Source: Flavipsychrobacter sp964461535 (GTDB lineage: Bacteria > Bacteroidota > Bacteroidia > Chitinophagales > Chitinophagaceae). From it: 30,879 bases of DNA. This document shows, piece by piece, positions 1 to 8,085 of this stretch. The notes under the pieces were generated by a model that saw only the letters and a list, made by a program, of their open reading frames with translations, was not told the DNA's origin and made no database searches. Position 1 is the first letter of the stretch, and the number at the start of each line of letters is the position of its first letter. Made by a program: the position numbers and the translations under genes. The stretch lies in NCBI GenBank assembly GCA_964461535.1, contig CAYWUY010000033.1:1-30879 (forward strand). The letters are read 5' to 3'.

Positions 1-633
1 AATGCTAGAATGGAGATAGAGTTGAAGTCTGTATACTCGCAGATTAATCCTCATTTTATATTTAACACATTGAACTCTAGCTTATACTTTATTAGAAAGG
101 GGAGGATGGAAGATGCTAATGATCACGTAATGAAGTTTTCCAAGTTATTACGTGCTTATATTAAGTCGTCGAGAGATAAGTATATTGTTTTATCAGAGGA
201 GCTTGAAAATTTGAGAAACTATATTGTATTACAGCAAGTACGTTTTGATACTAAGTTTGAATACACCATTACACTGGCTGATGATATTGATACTAAATTA
301 GTTAAAATCCCCTCTCTATTATTGCAGCCTTTAGTAGAGAATGCTATTGACCATGGCTTGTTTCACAAGGATGGACCTGGACTATTAGAATTGAAATTTT
401 ATAGAAAAGGTAAAGCAATAGTATGTGTAATTGAAGATGATGGGATAGGTAGAAGACGCGCCAGAGAATTGTCTAAACAGAATAAAAGTAAACCAGAATC
501 TTATGGAGAAGGGTTGGTGCAAAATTTAGTAGACATATTCAATAAGTACGAAAAGGTAAATATAACTATTTCGTATTTCGATAAGCCGAATGATGGTGGT
601 ACTATAGTAGAGGTAATAATAGCTGAGAAATGA
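1..633 (+). CDS. LytS-family sensor histidine kinase, 3' end only (5' end outside window)
   Basis: The reading frame is open at the window edge (N-A-R before the first in-frame ATG at 10), so this is the C-terminal part of a longer kinase. It contains the His_kinase (LytS/YehU) signature QINPHFIFNTL with the phospho-accepting His at about residue 15 of the visible part. An N-box follows (PLVENAIDHGLFH), then a G-box (DDGIG), together making a complete dimerisation and ATP-binding module. The next gene has a nearly identical kinase domain preceded by a membrane segment, so the missing 5' part probably encodes a similar propeller sensor plus transmembrane helix. The stop overlaps the next start (ATGA), indicating translational coupling. 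The likely partner is the LytTR regulator at 3671. The kinase assignment is firm; the ligand is unknown. Confidence 0.93.
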   Translation, partial: NARMEIELKSVYSQINPHFIFNTLNSSLYFIRKGRMEDANDHVMKFSKLLRAYIKSSRDKYIVLSEELENLRNYIVLQQVRFDTKFEYTITLADDIDTKLVKIPSLLLQPLVENAIDHGLFHKDGPGLLELKFYRKGKAIVCVIEDDGIGRRRARELSKQNKSKPESYGEGLVQNLVDIFNKYEKVNITISYFDKPNDGGTIVEVIIAEK

Positions 634-3600
634 TAGCGGAAATGAAATATTATAAATCTATCATTCTAGCAGTGGTTTTATTATTGCTACAAATATTGTT
701 TTGCAATACAATAAGTGCGCATTCATTTCATTCTGCGCTCAATAAGTCTGAAGGTTTAGCATCTAATAAAATATACTGTGCCATGGTAGACCATCTTGGC
801 TATTTATGGTTGGGTACACCTAAAGGTGTATATCGATATAATGGCTACAAGCTGAAGGAGTATAATTACTCTACCGGGCTTGGTAATGAGGATGTATGGC
901 ACTTGTATGAAGATAAGCGCTGTAGAATATGGTTAGGTAGTTTTTCGGCAGAGTTAGGATATTTATATAACGATAAGTATCATAAAGTAGCATTCAGAAA
1001 TATTGAGTCTACTATTTATCCTAGACGCTATTCACAAATTGGTGATAATATACAGTTTTGGTCTCCTAGACTTAGTAAAGATTTTCTTCCCTCGTATTGT
1101 GTAGTAAGCAATAATACCTTGTATAAAGTAGACGGTTTATTGGGGCTTAAGAACTTAGGCAATTTAAATTATAGTACCGGGTGGAAAAATGTTGAGGTGG
1201 ATATGAATAATGAGGGTAAGATGATAGCTTATACCTATTATGCAATATATGGCGTTACCTATAAGAATGGGCACTTATTACCACATATGCTGGCAAGAGT
1301 TAGTGATACTACGGCAATGAAAGATGCTTTTGTAGGTAGTAAAATATACTTGGGAGATTACTTTATTTTTTCTAGTCTGGATAAGTCTCGGGTTTATTAT
1401 ACTAACATACATAACGGTATTATAAACAGCATAGATATTAGTAAGTATAGTAAGGATAAGAGCCATAAATTTTTAGATTATGATTTAAGAATTGGCGACT
1501 CTATATTAAATGTAATTACACCACACAAGATATTGCAGTATATATGTAGAGACACTTTTAAGTTTTTTAGGACTATTGATTTAGATTCTTTGATGTTCGA
1601 TTCAAGGAATAATAATGAGATATATCGTGTTCAGTATGATGACTATTGGGGGCAGTTATTGGCTACTGAGAAAGGATTGCTTTTGTATCCTAATTTGAAA
1701 ATTAGTTTAAAGCAGGATAAACGATTTAGTAATTTATATCTACTGGGACAGGTAGGTGGTAATAAGTCTTTATGGTATGATAGAGCCACATTTACAATAT
1801 ACTCTCTGACAGATACTGCACTCAGGAAAGTTACAAGTTTTGCAGAGGATAAAAAAGTAGAGACTTTGAGTATTTATAATGATGACAGTTTGATGTTGTT
1901 TGGTAGGAAAAGATTTTCATACTGGTTTAATGTAAAGACACACGCTACAGATATTAAGCTTACAGATGAAATAGGGGATGGGATAAGGTCATTTTACAGA
2001 TTATCTAAGCAAGATTACTTGATATCGTGGCATACTATTGGTATTGGTACAGTTAACATAAAAACTAATAAGTATAATATCCTGGATGGCGACTTGTATG
2101 ATAAGATTTTTTATGATAAGGGTATAAAAAAATATTTAGCTATAAATAAAGATATGCTCTTGATTACCGACTTGAAAACGGTAAAAAAAACAAAGTGTAC
2201 TGAGATAGGTGGCGGTGAAATAAAAAAGATTGAATACTCATTGATGGATACAGTACATAATACTCTATTAATGATTAGCGGTGGAAATTTGTATGAGATA
2301 GCTGACTTAAAGGATTTGCATGTTCGTAAAATACTGCCGGGGTTAAACTATGATGGAGCCAGGTTGAAATTGTATAATAATAAGCTTATAGTAGCAGGGA
2401 AATTTGGTGTAGCCATATGCCTAAAGAATAAAGATGGGGTTTGGGAGTATGGCAAAATATACCACAATTATAAGTCTAGTTTATATTCAGAAATAGAAAC
2501 CGCTGAAGTTTTGGGCAGTAAGTTATACATGAGAACTGATAGCACATCTTACTGGTTGAACCTAGCTGATAGTAGTAATGTTGAAGATAAGCAAGCGGTA
2601 TGGAGTAGGATAAAAATAATAAATAACTACAACGATAGTTCAAGACTAATAACAGCAAATGATACCATACTACTATCACGAAATAACTTGAGGTTAAGCT
2701 TTGATGTGATAAATATGTATGGTGATGGAGAGCCAAAGTTTTCATATAGGTTTGATGGAGGAGTATGGGTTGATGTGCCTGGTAATTATTTTACAGTACC
2801 TTCTAATTTGGTGCCAGGTGTTTATTATAAATTACAACTTCAAGTAAAGGATAAATCTTTTGTAATTGGCAGTCCAGTAATATTCATATATATAACACCT
2901 AACTGGTACGAAACTTCATTTGGTACACGTTTATTGTGGGTAGGAGGAATAGTGCTTTTTGTTCTCATGATAGTAGGTGTGGTTTTTATAACCATAAGAG
3001 TGGTAGCTGTTGCTAATAAACGAAGAAATATGAGAATGGAGATTGAACTTAAATCAGTGTATTCTCAAATAAACCCACACTTTATATTTAATACCTTAAA
3101 CTCTAGTTTGTATTTTATCAGAAAGGGTAAAATGGCTGAAGCGAATGACCATGTTATGAAGTTTTCTAAGCTACTGAGGGCATACATAAAATCGTCAAGA
3201 GATAAGTATATACTACTTAAAGATGAAATAGAAAATTTAACCAACTATATTCTATTGCAGAGAGTAAGGTTTGATCATAAATTTAATTATGCTATACATG
3301 TAGAGGATAATATAGATGTTATGACTACCAAGATTCCATCTTTATTATTACAGCCACTAGTAGAAAATGCCATTGATCACGGATTATTTCATAAAGAAGA
3401 AGTAGGAAATTTACTTATTAGTTTTAAAAGGGTAGGCACAGCACTAGTATGCGAAATTGATGATGATGGTGTTGGTAGAGAAAGAGGGAGTGCTATAGCA
3501 AAAGGCAATACCCAGAAACCTGAATCGTATGGTAGTAACCTTATTGATAGTCTGGTAGACATATTTAATAGGTACGAGAATATGAATATTGAAATTCAGT

Positions 3601-3662
3601 ATGTAGATAAACAATTACCCGAAAGTGGCACAAAAGTGATAGTGATAATAATAAAGAAATAA
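630..3662 (+). CDS. Membrane sensor histidine kinase with periplasmic propeller, Y_Y_Y domain and LytS kinase domain
   Basis: This 1010-aa protein has an N-terminal hydrophobic signal or anchor segment (about residues 9-30). A long periplasmic region follows that starts with a two-component-regulator-propeller-like motif (HLGYLWLGTPKGVYRYNG, about 54-71; a second WLGSF near 110). A Y_Y_Y-like beta domain lies just before the membrane (about 690-760, ending PNWYET). A transmembrane helix (about 769-793) leads to a cytoplasmic LytS-type His_kinase domain with His817 in QINPHFIFNTL, an N-box near 910 and DDDGVG near 945. This matches Bacteroidota sensors that read extracellular ligands and signal to LytTR regulators. 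The propeller region is poorly conserved in sequence, so its blade number is uncertain. The start overlaps the preceding stop by 4 bases; an alternative ATG lies at 642. The kinase domain is a close paralogue of the upstream fragment, indicating tandem duplication. Confidence 0.92.
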   Translation: MIAEMKYYKSIILAVVLLLLQILFCNTISAHSFHSALNKSEGLASNKIYCAMVDHLGYLWLGTPKGVYRYNGYKLKEYNYSTGLGNEDVWHLYEDKRCRIWLGSFSAELGYLYNDKYHKVAFRNIESTIYPRRYSQIGDNIQFWSPRLSKDFLPSYCVVSNNTLYKVDGLLGLKNLGNLNYSTGWKNVEVDMNNEGKMIAYTYYAIYGVTYKNGHLLPHMLARVSDTTAMKDAFVGSKIYLGDYFIFSSLDKSRVYYTNIHNGIINSIDISKYSKDKSHKFLDYDLRIGDSILNVITPHKILQYICRDTFKFFRTIDLDSLMFDSRNNNEIYRVQYDDYWGQLLATEKGLLLYPNLKISLKQDKRFSNLYLLGQVGGNKSLWYDRATFTIYSLTDTALRKVTSFAEDKKVETLSIYNDDSLMLFGRKRFSYWFNVKTHATDIKLTDEIGDGIRSFYRLSKQDYLISWHTIGIGTVNIKTNKYNILDGDLYDKIFYDKGIKKYLAINKDMLLITDLKTVKKTKCTEIGGGEIKKIEYSLMDTVHNTLLMISGGNLYEIADLKDLHVRKILPGLNYDGARLKLYNNKLIVAGKFGVAICLKNKDGVWEYGKIYHNYKSSLYSEIETAEVLGSKLYMRTDSTSYWLNLADSSNVEDKQAVWSRIKIINNYNDSSRLITANDTILLSRNNLRLSFDVINMYGDGEPKFSYRFDGGVWVDVPGNYFTVPSNLVPGVYYKLQLQVKDKSFVIGSPVIFIYITPNWYETSFGTRLLWVGGIVLFVLMIVGVVFITIRVVAVANKRRNMRMEIELKSVYSQINPHFIFNTLNSSLYFIRKGKMAEANDHVMKFSKLLRAYIKSSRDKYILLKDEIENLTNYILLQRVRFDHKFNYAIHVEDNIDVMTTKIPSLLLQPLVENAIDHGLFHKEEVGNLLISFKRVGTALVCEIDDDGVGRERGSAIAKGNTQKPESYGSNLIDSLVDIFNRYENMNIEIQYVDKQLPESGTKVIVIIIKK

Positions 3663-3670
3663 GTTATAAA

Positions 3671-4393
3671 ATGGTAAAGTGTTGTATTGTAGATGACGAA
3701 AGAATGGCATCGGAGCTATTGTATGATTTGGTGCAAAAATTGTATCCCGAAATTGAAATTGTTGGTGTTTGTAATACCTGGACTAAAGCGTTGACTGTAT
3801 TAAGAAATAACGATGTAGATATTTTATTTATGGATATATCTATGCCCGAGAAATCGGGAATAGATGTACTATCTATGCTACCTACAATAGAAGCAGAGGT
3901 AATATTTGTAACTGCCTACACCGAGTTTGCATACAGTGCGTTTAAGTTTCAACCAGCCGGTTATGTGGTGAAGCCGGTAGAAGATGGAGAACTTAAAGTG
4001 GCAGTGGAAAAGGCGTTGAAAAGGATATATGCTAAAAAGGGTTATGAAACCAAGACAGAGCTAGATAATAGAATAGGCATACCTAATGTAAAGGGAGTAG
4101 AGTATAAAAACATTAGCGATATAATATATTTAGAGGCTCAAAATAGTAGTACAAAAATTGTAACAAAAACAGAAACAGTCTTTAGTGCATATCCACTTGC
4201 TAAATATAAGCAGCAGTTAGAATCATATCCATTTTTTCAAATTAGTAGATCTTATTTGGTAAACTTAAACTGCATTGTAAAATATTTACATACAGGTAAT
4301 GTTATTACTATTAATGGGCATGAGCTTGCTGTAAGTAAGAGTAGTAAAGATGAGCTATTAGCATTACTGGATAACGACTTAATTTCAGACTAG
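3671..4393 (+). CDS. LytTR-family response regulator
   Basis: This 240-aa two-domain regulator starts 8 bases after the upstream kinase. The receiver domain (about 1-120) shows the acidic pair D8/D9, the phospho-accepting Asp55 (FMDISMPEKSG), Thr81 and Lys101 in VVKPVEDGEL. A LytTR DNA-binding domain fills about 135-235, with IIYLEAQNSSTKI and FFQISRSYLVNL. It should be phosphorylated by one or both upstream LytS kinases and then bind direct repeats at target promoters. It is the last gene of the cluster and no target gene is obvious beside it. Length and domain order are normal for the family. The assignment is firm; the regulon is unknown. Confidence 0.95.
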   Translation: MVKCCIVDDERMASELLYDLVQKLYPEIEIVGVCNTWTKALTVLRNNDVDILFMDISMPEKSGIDVLSMLPTIEAEVIFVTAYTEFAYSAFKFQPAGYVVKPVEDGELKVAVEKALKRIYAKKGYETKTELDNRIGIPNVKGVEYKNISDIIYLEAQNSSTKIVTKTETVFSAYPLAKYKQQLESYPFFQISRSYLVNLNCIVKYLHTGNVITINGHELAVSKSSKDELLALLDNDLISD

Positions 4394-4468
4394 AATATAT
4401 CTATATCTATATTGTATTTTAATGATATATGTTTGCTTGTCTATTTCTTTCGTAGGATAAAGTATACA

Positions 4469-4482
4469 TTTCGTGCACGAAA
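4469..4482. repeat. Perfect 14-bp palindrome
   Basis: TTTCGTGCACGAAA is its own reverse complement with no central gap. It lies 75 bases beyond the response-regulator stop and is not followed by a T-run, so it does not look like a terminator. A dimeric repressor or regulator site is one reading; chance is another. Confidence 0.45.
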
Positions 4483-4701
4483 AATGCATTTTCGCTAGAT
4501 AGCATTTATTGGAATAATTTATGGGGCTATTTTTACATAGTAATTAAAACCTAATCGTTTAAGCAGCCCCTTAGACCATACATTATGAACTATGCATATC
4601 ACTATTTAAACCCACCCTATTACAATACACCTATGAAAAATGTATAACAAAGCGGTAATTAGCAGTTTATTATATAATAGAACCTCTTCGTTTTCATTTA
4701 T

Positions 4702-4729
4702 AACAGCCTAATCTTGGGCTGTTTTTTTA
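4702..4729 (+). terminator. Rho-independent terminator-like hairpin
   Basis: The stem is AACAGCC (4702-4708) with GGCTGTT (4717-4723), an 8-base loop, and a T-run immediately after on the + strand. It faces + strand transcription, yet lies more than 300 bases past the response regulator. It may therefore end a long 3' UTR or an unannotated small transcript. It is weaker as a terminator for the converging mlaE. Confidence 0.6.
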
Positions 4730-4730
4730 T

Positions 4731-5471
4731 TTATAGCAATGCTATGGATAGGCCGTAATCGGCACAGAGGATAAGAATACAACTTACAATTACCGATGTT
4801 GTAGATGCTCTACCTATTTCAAGTGCACCACCTTTTACGAAGTAGCCATAGTAGGAAGGTATAATTGATATTATGAGAGAATAAGTAAAAGCCTTGATTA
4901 TAGCGAAAAAAAGATTAAAGGGTAGAAAATTGGTGGTAAGCCCCATAAAAAACTGCTCTTTAGAGATGATATGTGAAAACATACCGGCTATGTAGCCACC
5001 CCAAATACTAACTGCTATAGAAATAATAATAAGGCTAGGAACCATAATCATAGCAGCTACTATTTTAGGGATAATAAGGTATGTTTTAGAGTTGATACCC
5101 ATTATTTCTAGAGCGTCTATTTGTTCGCTAACGCGCATGTTGCCCAGCTCTGACGCTATTTTGGAGCCTACAACACCTGCTAGTACTATGCAAATTACCG
5201 TGGGTGAAAGTTCGAGAATTGCTGAGTCTCTAACAATACCTGCTATAACGGTGCGGGGAATAATAGGGCTAACTAGCTGGTAAGATGTTTGTATAGTAAG
5301 TACCATGCCCAAGAATACAGATATGATTAATACAATAGGTAAGGAGCGTATGCCAATGTCGTTGCATTGTTCCATAAACTCTTTCCAGTATACTTTAAAG
5401 TTTTCGGGTCTGGTCAAGCCACCTTTAACCATTAAAACTATATTGCCCAGATGCTCGAAAAAACGTTTCAT
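4731..5471 (-). CDS. mlaE: MlaE/YrbE-family lipid ABC transporter permease
   Basis: This integral membrane protein of about 246 aa has the MlaE permease pattern. It has an amphipathic N-terminal segment (MKRFFEHLG), then about five hydrophobic helices beginning with LPIVLIISVFLGMVLTIQ. It also has the conserved stretch SELGNMRVSEQIDALEIMGI, which in the family contacts the ATPase. MlaE works with the ATPase MlaF and the MCE protein MlaD to move phospholipids between inner and outer membranes. The start chosen is the ATG at 5471. A GTG at 5480 would add three residues but overlaps a promoter-like TATTTTTG. No mlaF or mlaD gene lies beside it: downstream is a convergent gap and upstream a divergent gene. 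The family call is firm; the exact substrate is inferred. Confidence 0.9.
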   Translation of the reverse strand: MKRFFEHLGNIVLMVKGGLTRPENFKVYWKEFMEQCNDIGIRSLPIVLIISVFLGMVLTIQTSYQLVSPIIPRTVIAGIVRDSAILELSPTVICIVLAGVVGSKIASELGNMRVSEQIDALEIMGINSKTYLIIPKIVAAMIMVPSLIIISIAVSIWGGYIAGMFSHIISKEQFFMGLTTNFLPFNLFFAIIKAFTYSLIISIIPSYYGYFVKGGALEIGRASTTSVIVSCILILCADYGLSIALL

Positions 5472-5479
5472 ATCGGGCA

Positions 5480-5487
5480 CAAAAATA
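5480..5487 (-). promoter_or_regulatory. Candidate -7 promoter element for mlaE
   Basis: Read on the minus strand this is TATTTTTG, a match to the Bacteroidota -7 consensus TAnnTTTG, 8 bases before the ATG at 5471. Transcription would start at or just before the start codon, giving a nearly leaderless mRNA. No clear -33 TTG is seen at the expected distance. Confidence 0.4.
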
Positions 5488-5641
5488 CTTAAAATATATA
5501 CTGCTATTTTTTTAGTAGTAAGGCTAAACTCTTAATGTTTTTATAATGGTTTCAGTTTTTGTATACTTTAATAAGATGTTATTGATGCGTATGCGTTTTG
5601 TATTGTTTATTAATAATGTATATTTTTATTAAAAAACAAAT

Positions 5642-5956
5642 ATGAGCAATCTACTTTTATTTTCTTTTGCTGAATGGAAGCCATTACTAATGGTAATACT
5701 TATAGGTGCTGTAGCCGGTGCATTGTGCGATTTAATATTGAGAGGGAGGGGGTTTGGTATGGTTTTTTCTGTGATATTAGGTATAGCTGGTAGTTGGCTG
5801 GGAAATAAATTTATTTTGAAATACGTAAATTTTTCCACTAATAGTTTAGTCAATGAAATTATTGCAGCAACAGCAGGTGCTTTAGTTATTACATTACTAA
5901 TAAATATAGTTTTTGGTAAAAATAAAGGTAGAGATAGAACCGCGTGGAGAGCTTAA
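5642..5956 (+). CDS. Small GlsB/YeaQ/YmgE-like membrane protein
   Basis: This 104-aa protein has three predicted membrane helices: about 13-33 (LLMVILIGAVAGALCDLILRG), about 37-55 (GMVFSVILGIAGSWLGNKF) and about 70-92 (EIIAATAGALVITLLINIVFG). It ends in a basic tail. The glycine-rich pattern (GAVAGAL..GRGFG...LGIAGSWLG) resembles the GlsB/YeaQ/YmgE (transglycosylase-associated) family, small inner-membrane proteins linked to envelope stress. The molecular role is not established. It is transcribed divergently from mlaE. Its stop codon overlaps the stop of the converging kinase gene by three bases, leaving no room for a terminator between them. Confidence 0.75.
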   Translation: MSNLLLFSFAEWKPLLMVILIGAVAGALCDLILRGRGFGMVFSVILGIAGSWLGNKFILKYVNFSTNSLVNEIIAATAGALVITLLINIVFGKNKGRDRTAWRA

Positions 5957-7536
5957 AGAGTTACAATAAACTCTGTGCCAACACTTACTTGACTTTTTAC
6001 AGAAATGCTTCCCCCGAAGGATTCAATTTGTGCTTTGGTAATAAACAGACCAACTCCTTTACTGTCATAGCCAGTATGAAAAACCTGATTGAGCTTAAAT
6101 AGCTTATTGCCATATTTTTCAAGGTCTATACCTATACCATTGTCTTTTACAGATAAGGTTATTTTGTTATTGCTTATGTATGTGCTAATGGTTATTTGAG
6201 GCTGTTGCGTGGTGCTGTGGTATTTTATGGCATTGCTAATGAGGTTATATAATATGCTTTCTAAGAATACCTTAGGGTAGTGTATATTTTTGACTTGTAT
6301 ATTCTTCTGAATAGATACATTATGCTCGAAAATGACTGTATTAAGTTGGTTAAGTATTTCGTCTATTATTTGTAATGTATTACAATCGTTATAAGGTATA
6401 GACTTGTTCATACTTATTTGCACCACATCCATAAGTGTATTTAAGCTGCCAAGTAGAGAACTGCTGCCCTCATCTAGATATTGTACAATCTCATCCATAT
6501 CTAATTTGAATACAGACTTATCGTCAGGGTTGTGTTGATTCTTAAGCATTTCTACAAGCATACGCATATTATTTGCAGGCCCCCTAAGGTTGTGCGCTAT
6601 AATATAGTTGAGCTCTTCTAATTGGTTTATTTTATTTACAAGGTTAGTTTTAACAGCTTCCAACTCACTATTTTGTCTGTTTAGTTCATCAGTAAGTTGT
6701 TTTTTTCTAGTGATGTCTACTATTTGTAGTATAAAGAATTTTGGAGACCCATCGGTATGGGCTACTTTAGAAACAGTATGTAGCCCCCACAACATTTTGT
6801 TGTGCTTAGATATATAGCGTTTTTCAATGCTATAGTGGTTGATGACCTTAATAAGCATTTTGTGTAGCAGATTAAGGTCGGTATGGTTATCATCGGGATG
6901 GGTAAGGTCTAGAAAGTTTTTTTGTAGTAGTTCTATTTTTGAGTAGCCGGTGAAGGTGCAAACCGCATTATTAGCATCTAGTATTTGCCCGGATGGGCTT
7001 ATTAATGCCATGCCTATGCCGGAATAGTCGAAAGCACTTTTAAAGGTTTCTGTGCTAACTCTAAGTAATTCTTCTTGCTCTACTCTATTACTAATGTCTT
7101 GTGCAAATTGTATTATTATGGGTTCATGCTCGGCCTCAGTAAAAAGGTTGCTGTGGCATAACCATACTTTTCGTTTGCCTTGTTTCGTAGTAAAAGTTAA
7201 GGTGTATTGATAGCTTTGTAGTTTGCTGATATTAGGTAAAATAGCACTGGTAAACTCGTGTTTATGTTGCTCTGTTAGTAAGCTATGTAAGTAAGCCTCT
7301 TCCAATTCATCTATACCATAACCCAAATTCTGCTCGGCTGAAGAATTTGCTGTAATTAATTTCCCTTTAAGATCGAAGGTGATTATTATAGCTTCAGTTT
7401 GCTCTACTACTTTTCTAAAATAGGTTTCTTTAGCCTCGTTCTCTTTTTTTATAGATTCTGAAAAGTCGAATTTGAGTACAGTATCCCGTTTTCTGGTTAC
7501 TTTTTTATCCAATTCATTTGAGGAATCTTGAAACAT
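5953..7536 (-). CDS. Soluble PAS-PAS sensor histidine kinase
   Basis: This 527-aa protein has no membrane segment. It has a short charged N-terminus, a first PAS domain (about 41-155, with a PAC-like KVWLCHSN..EPIIIQFAQDIS) and a second PAS domain (about 163-280, GQILDANNAVCTFTGY and LTHPDD, ending FILQIVDITRKKQ). A coiled-coil linker (281-310) follows. The H-box reads YIIAHNLRGPANN with His315, a form common in Bacteroidota kinases. The HATPase_c domain has Asn435 in the N-box (LISNAIKYH), DNGIGID at 465-471 and GVGLF at 494-498. It should sense a cytoplasmic cue such as redox, a ligand or light. No receiver domain or regulator lies beside it, so it is an orphan kinase here. The stop overlaps that of the converging 5642 gene. 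The fold call is firm; the signal is unknown. Confidence 0.93.
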   Translation of the reverse strand: MFQDSSNELDKKVTRKRDTVLKFDFSESIKKENEAKETYFRKVVEQTEAIIITFDLKGKLITANSSAEQNLGYGIDELEEAYLHSLLTEQHKHEFTSAILPNISKLQSYQYTLTFTTKQGKRKVWLCHSNLFTEAEHEPIIIQFAQDISNRVEQEELLRVSTETFKSAFDYSGIGMALISPSGQILDANNAVCTFTGYSKIELLQKNFLDLTHPDDNHTDLNLLHKMLIKVINHYSIEKRYISKHNKMLWGLHTVSKVAHTDGSPKFFILQIVDITRKKQLTDELNRQNSELEAVKTNLVNKINQLEELNYIIAHNLRGPANNMRMLVEMLKNQHNPDDKSVFKLDMDEIVQYLDEGSSSLLGSLNTLMDVVQISMNKSIPYNDCNTLQIIDEILNQLNTVIFEHNVSIQKNIQVKNIHYPKVFLESILYNLISNAIKYHSTTQQPQITISTYISNNKITLSVKDNGIGIDLEKYGNKLFKLNQVFHTGYDSKGVGLFITKAQIESFGGSISVKSQVSVGTEFIVTL

Positions 7537-7683
7537 TAGCTATGCAATTAAAGACGAGTGTAGTACTAAATTACTACAATAATTTCCATAAAAACTGACA
7601 ATTCGATATATGTTATATATAGTTATTTGAATGTAAGAGGCCTAAGAGTATCCACACTTTAAACAATACACTAGGTTATTAAG

Positions 7684-7691
7684 TATCTTTG
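7684..7691 (+). promoter_or_regulatory. -7 promoter element of rbfA (leaderless type)
   Basis: TATCTTTG matches the Bacteroidota -7 consensus TAnnTTTG and ends four bases before the rbfA ATG. The start site would fall at or next to the start codon, so the mRNA is predicted to be leaderless. No exact -33 TTG is visible. The same element-to-ATG distance occurs before fdhD. Confidence 0.55.
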
Positions 7692-7695
7692 CGAT

Positions 7696-8085
7696 ATGGA
7701 AGAAAGTAAAAGACAAAAACAGGTAGCGCAATTGATGAACGAGGAGATGAATGCCATTTTTCAGAAAGAACGCATCAATATTATAGATGGAGGAATGGTT
7801 TCAATATCAAAAGTTTCTGTTACCCCCGATCTTTTAGAAGCAAGAATTTATTTAAGTTTTTTCCAAATAAAGGATAAAGAGCAGTTGTTGAAAGATATAA
7901 TAGCACGTACAGGTGAGTGGAGAAAGCTGCTAGGTATGCGTGTTAAAAATCAGGTGCGTAGAGTGCCTTTTTTAACCTTCTTTGAAGACGATACATTAGA
8001 CCATGTATTTAAAATGGAAGCCATTTTTCAGCAGATTAAAGAAGAAAGAGACGCACGCAATACAACATCGCAATCGGGAGAGTAA
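7696..8085 (+). CDS. rbfA: 30S ribosome-binding factor A
   Basis: This 129-aa protein is of normal RbfA length with the single KH-like fold pattern: an N-terminal helix (RQKQVAQLMNEEMNAIF), then VSISKVSVTPDLLEARIYLSFF, then the segment ending VRRVPFLTFFEDDTLDHVFKME near the C-terminus. In known bacteria RbfA binds the 30S subunit and helps mature the 5' end of 16S rRNA, especially in the cold. It is the first gene of a probable operon. Its TAA stop overlaps the next start (TAATG), so the permease behind it is translationally coupled. A TAnnTTTG element directly before the ATG suggests a leaderless transcript. The assignment is firm. Confidence 0.95.
   Translation: MEESKRQKQVAQLMNEEMNAIFQKERINIIDGGMVSISKVSVTPDLLEARIYLSFFQIKDKEQLLKDIIARTGEWRKLLGMRVKNQVRRVPFLTFFEDDTLDHVFKMEAIFQQIKEERDARNTTSQSGE

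Larger units (their letters stand above)
4394..4730. other. 337-bp non-coding gap between convergent genes
   Basis: No convincing gene is present. The stretch is AT-rich and contains a perfect 14-bp palindrome (4469-4482), an inverted repeat AAATGC/GCATTT just after it, a GGGGCT (4523-4528) and AGCCCC (4565-4570) pair 36 bases apart, and a Rho-independent-like hairpin at its right end. It is unusually long for a gap between two converging genes in this window; others are 83 bp or less. A small RNA or a decayed gene is possible, but nothing proves either. Confidence 0.5.
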
